A DNA stretch of 64,000 nucleotides from Candidatus Woesearchaeota archaeon (lineage in GTDB: Archaea; Nanobdellota; Nanobdellia; UBA10117; JABICX01). The position numbers and the translations under genes are program-made. The DNA is taken from positions 45,354 through 109,353 of the forward strand of contig JABICX010000001.1 in assembly GCA_018652045.1 (NCBI GenBank), written 5' to 3'. The notes below the pieces were generated by a model. That model did no database searches and had not been told where the DNA came from. It saw nothing but the letters and a program-made list of their open reading frames with translations. Within the stretch, counting starts at the first letter, position 1. Each line of letters begins with the position of its first letter. Of this stretch, positions 62,069 through 64,000 are shown piece by piece.

Positions 62069-64000
62069 GATCTTTTTACCTTTCTTACACGTACTTCTTT
62101 TTTACCAAGCGGAGTGTGAGTAGGTTGTCTAACGCGGATTGGTGTAGGTTCGTCCAAGTCATCTATCGGTATTAATTCTTCATCAGTGGGTATCAATTCT
62201 TCATCCATCGGTATAAGTTCGTCTTCAGTCGGGATTAACTCTTCATCTGAAAATAGTTGATAACTCATGGTGTCTACTTGGTCAGAATATCGATTAAATT
62301 CTAATCCATCATCAATTCTTTGAGCTGCAGAGGGTGTTGATTCAATTACACGTCGCTTTCTGCGCGCCGCTCGGACACCTGTGATAGTAAAGAAAGTAGC
62401 GAGACCCCCTGCAGTTGCCCACGCATAAGTCATATCTCCATCCGCATTCGATCCATTACCATTAAGTATAACTGGCTCGAGCGGTCCAGTTAAGGGATAT
62501 CCAATAGTCTGACCTTTCGTTACTTTATGCGAGAAAATTCTGTGCGTAACATCTCCCTGTTCCTCAAAGATATGTGACGCATCTACATGTCCATCATCCT
62601 TTGCAAAATCGCGGATCTCTTTAACTGCGACCGTTGGGACGTAGATGAATTGTGAGTCTTCACCGTTGTAGTAAAAACTTCCTTCGACTTCAGTAAGTTC
62701 TTGGTTGTTGTCAAAACCAACTATATGGCCATCCTTAGTTCTTACCTGCGTCTTGACGGGGCATTGATGATATACAGTAGTAGATCTTGCATGCACATTT
62801 GAGTTTTCCAAGGAATCTGTCGCAGTCATCATCGTCTCAAGATCCTGCCATTTGTGACCATCATGCATCTGAATACCATAATGAATGGTACCTTGATTGT
62901 TAATCATCGCATCAAGTGCATGTCCAATACCCGAACCTTTAGCACCAACTACGGATTCGATTACTTTTGGATTGTATCTACCAATCTGGACATCTGCACG
63001 ATATAGATTATTACCTTGCGGGACGAGATCAAATAACAATACTTGACCGCTGTTCTCAGCAGTAGCAGATATACGCAAGTCTTCTACATTTTCCATAACT
63101 CTTGCAGGTATCTGAACATAGAGCTGCTCGTCTACAATATGAACGATTGGGTCAAAGTTATCATCAAACGCACCCTTAAGAATTTCAACAACGTCGGATT
63201 GATCAACTTGGTTTGTGACTATGTCAACAATCTGCGCATCATTTTCACCAAACCGTTCTGTGGATGGCGATTGAAACACACCAACGTTGGAGTCAGTTCG
63301 ACCCCAGAGTCTATCGGAGCTAGCTTCTTTGACATTTAGAACATCGGAATTAGATTTAAACTCTTGCGCAACAAAAATATTAGTTGGATCAGTTACGTCT
63401 AACATCTCTTTATCAATAGTTGTTGAAGATGCATCTGAGTACTTTTGGGAGAGAACATATCCATTTCCTAAAGGTACAAAATCGCCACTTGAATGTCTAC
63501 CAACCTCGATTAATGCACCGCCCTGTATCTTAAAGATAATCAACTCACTTTTTTGTGGTCTAAAGTTATCGTCGATGTTTGTAACGCCAAAGAAAACGTG
63601 CTTGTTGGTTTCAGATATACCATAGTACGGTGTATCGCTTGTATCTATATCGAACTTTTCTTTTGTTTCAGCAATAACGTTTAGTTTGTTATCTACTATC
63701 TTAAGGCCCATCTTTCCATCTTCACCACGATTTATACTATATATAGTAAAACTCGAATCAGTCCCAAGGTGCGAATCCGAACGACCTTCAGATATCTGCT
63801 CTAAGTTTTTATCAAAGATAACCTCCTGCGGATTTTCGAAATCTGTCGCAGTATATATCTTATCATCTAATACAATAACCTCGAGAGTCTCATCTGAAAT
63901 CAGTGTCTCGTCAATGAAATTTAGATTGTTGTCAAACTTCATCAGGAAGTTATCTCCGTTTGATTTGATTCCAATTGTGTATACATATCCTGTCTTGTTA
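62065..64000 (-). CDS. Large secreted protein (beta-propeller-like N-terminus), C-terminal TM and acidic DEELIP repeats; N-terminus beyond window
   Basis: Frame stays open upstream of 63942 to the window edge (NKTGYVYTIGIKSNGDNFLMKFDNN...); TM YAWATAGGLATFFTITGV followed by RKRR. Confidence 0.75.
   Translation of the reverse strand, partial: NKTGYVYTIGIKSNGDNFLMKFDNNLNFIDETLISDETLEVIVLDDKIYTATDFENPQEVIFDKNLEQISEGRSDSHLGTDSSFTIYSINRGEDGKMGLKIVDNKLNVIAETKEKFDIDTSDTPYYGISETNKHVFFGVTNIDDNFRPQKSELIIFKIQGGALIEVGRHSSGDFVPLGNGYVLSQKYSDASSTTIDKEMLDVTDPTNIFVAQEFKSNSDVLNVKEASSDRLWGRTDSNVGVFQSPSTERFGENDAQIVDIVTNQVDQSDVVEILKGAFDDNFDPIVHIVDEQLYVQIPARVMENVEDLRISATAENSGQVLLFDLVPQGNNLYRADVQIGRYNPKVIESVVGAKGSGIGHALDAMINNQGTIHYGIQMHDGHKWQDLETMMTATDSLENSNVHARSTTVYHQCPVKTQVRTKDGHIVGFDNNQELTEVEGSFYYNGEDSQFIYVPTVAVKEIRDFAKDDGHVDASHIFEEQGDVTHRIFSHKVTKGQTIGYPLTGPLEPVILNGNGSNADGDMTYAWATAGGLATFFTITGVRAARRKRRVIESTPSAAQRIDDGLEFNRYSDQVDTMSYQLFSDEELIPTEDELIPMDEELIPTDEELIPIDDLDEPTPIRVRQPTHTPLGKKEVRVRKVKRS

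Noticed and set aside
62385-62400. TITGVRA in the 62065 protein as another TM-ITG motif case
   Set aside because: It sits at the cytosolic end of the TM before RKRR, unlike the four extracellular-side occurrences; probably coincidental.
777-63625. Most antisense ORFs of 60-170 aa in the track (for example 777..980 -, 11946..12449 -, 20163..20411 -, 63043..63339 +)
   Set aside because: They are shadows of well-supported genes on the opposite strand, with low-complexity or unlikely compositions.
1-64000. CRISPR arrays, IS elements, prophage
   Set aside because: No regularly spaced repeats, transposase/integrase motifs or phage structural genes were seen.

Overview
This 64-kb window is a compact, AT-rich archaeal chromosome segment. 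The proteins point to a DPANN-type, Woesearchaeota/Pacearchaeota-like lineage; that placement is inference. Diagnostic archaeal genes include smc/scpA/scpB, FEN1, aEF-1beta, TruD, Trm5, diphthine synthase, RqcH/NFACT, AspRS, TrpRS, an S-layer protein with a typical archaeal N-terminus, and four tRNAs, three of them with anticodon-loop introns. I see no transposase, CRISPR array or phage module. Main blocks: (1) 1-12.6 kb, secreted/membrane-anchored surface proteins (LamG, Ig/cadherin-like, TSP1-like Cys motif); (2) 13.2-16 kb, MoxR/DUF58/VWA; (3) 16-28 kb, informational genes with an smc-APH-scpA-SemiSWEET-like-scpB cluster; (4) 29-30 kb, tRNA cluster; (5) 33.3-35.6 kb, S-layer gene with a stem-loop leader; (6) 38-46 kb, translation and tRNA-modification genes; (7) 46.5-62 kb, a type IV pilus/secretion-like locus with a GspE/PilT-type ATPase, a TadC/ArlJ-like membrane protein, and a run of about 13 small N-terminally hydrophobic proteins, many with class III-like leaders. 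The most unusual signals are: (a) a ~45-nt element just after the 4632-5498 gene that is nearly identical, in inverted orientation, to the intron of tRNA-Val(GAC), and that lies between 12-bp direct repeats, one inside the gene's 3' end; (b) the pilin array; (c) duplicated TGTTAA-N5-TTAACA palindromes at the start of a gene encoding an internally duplicated protein; (d) a near-perfect stem-loop filling the S-layer mRNA leader. All calls come from reading the sequence and ORF translations; no database search was run.
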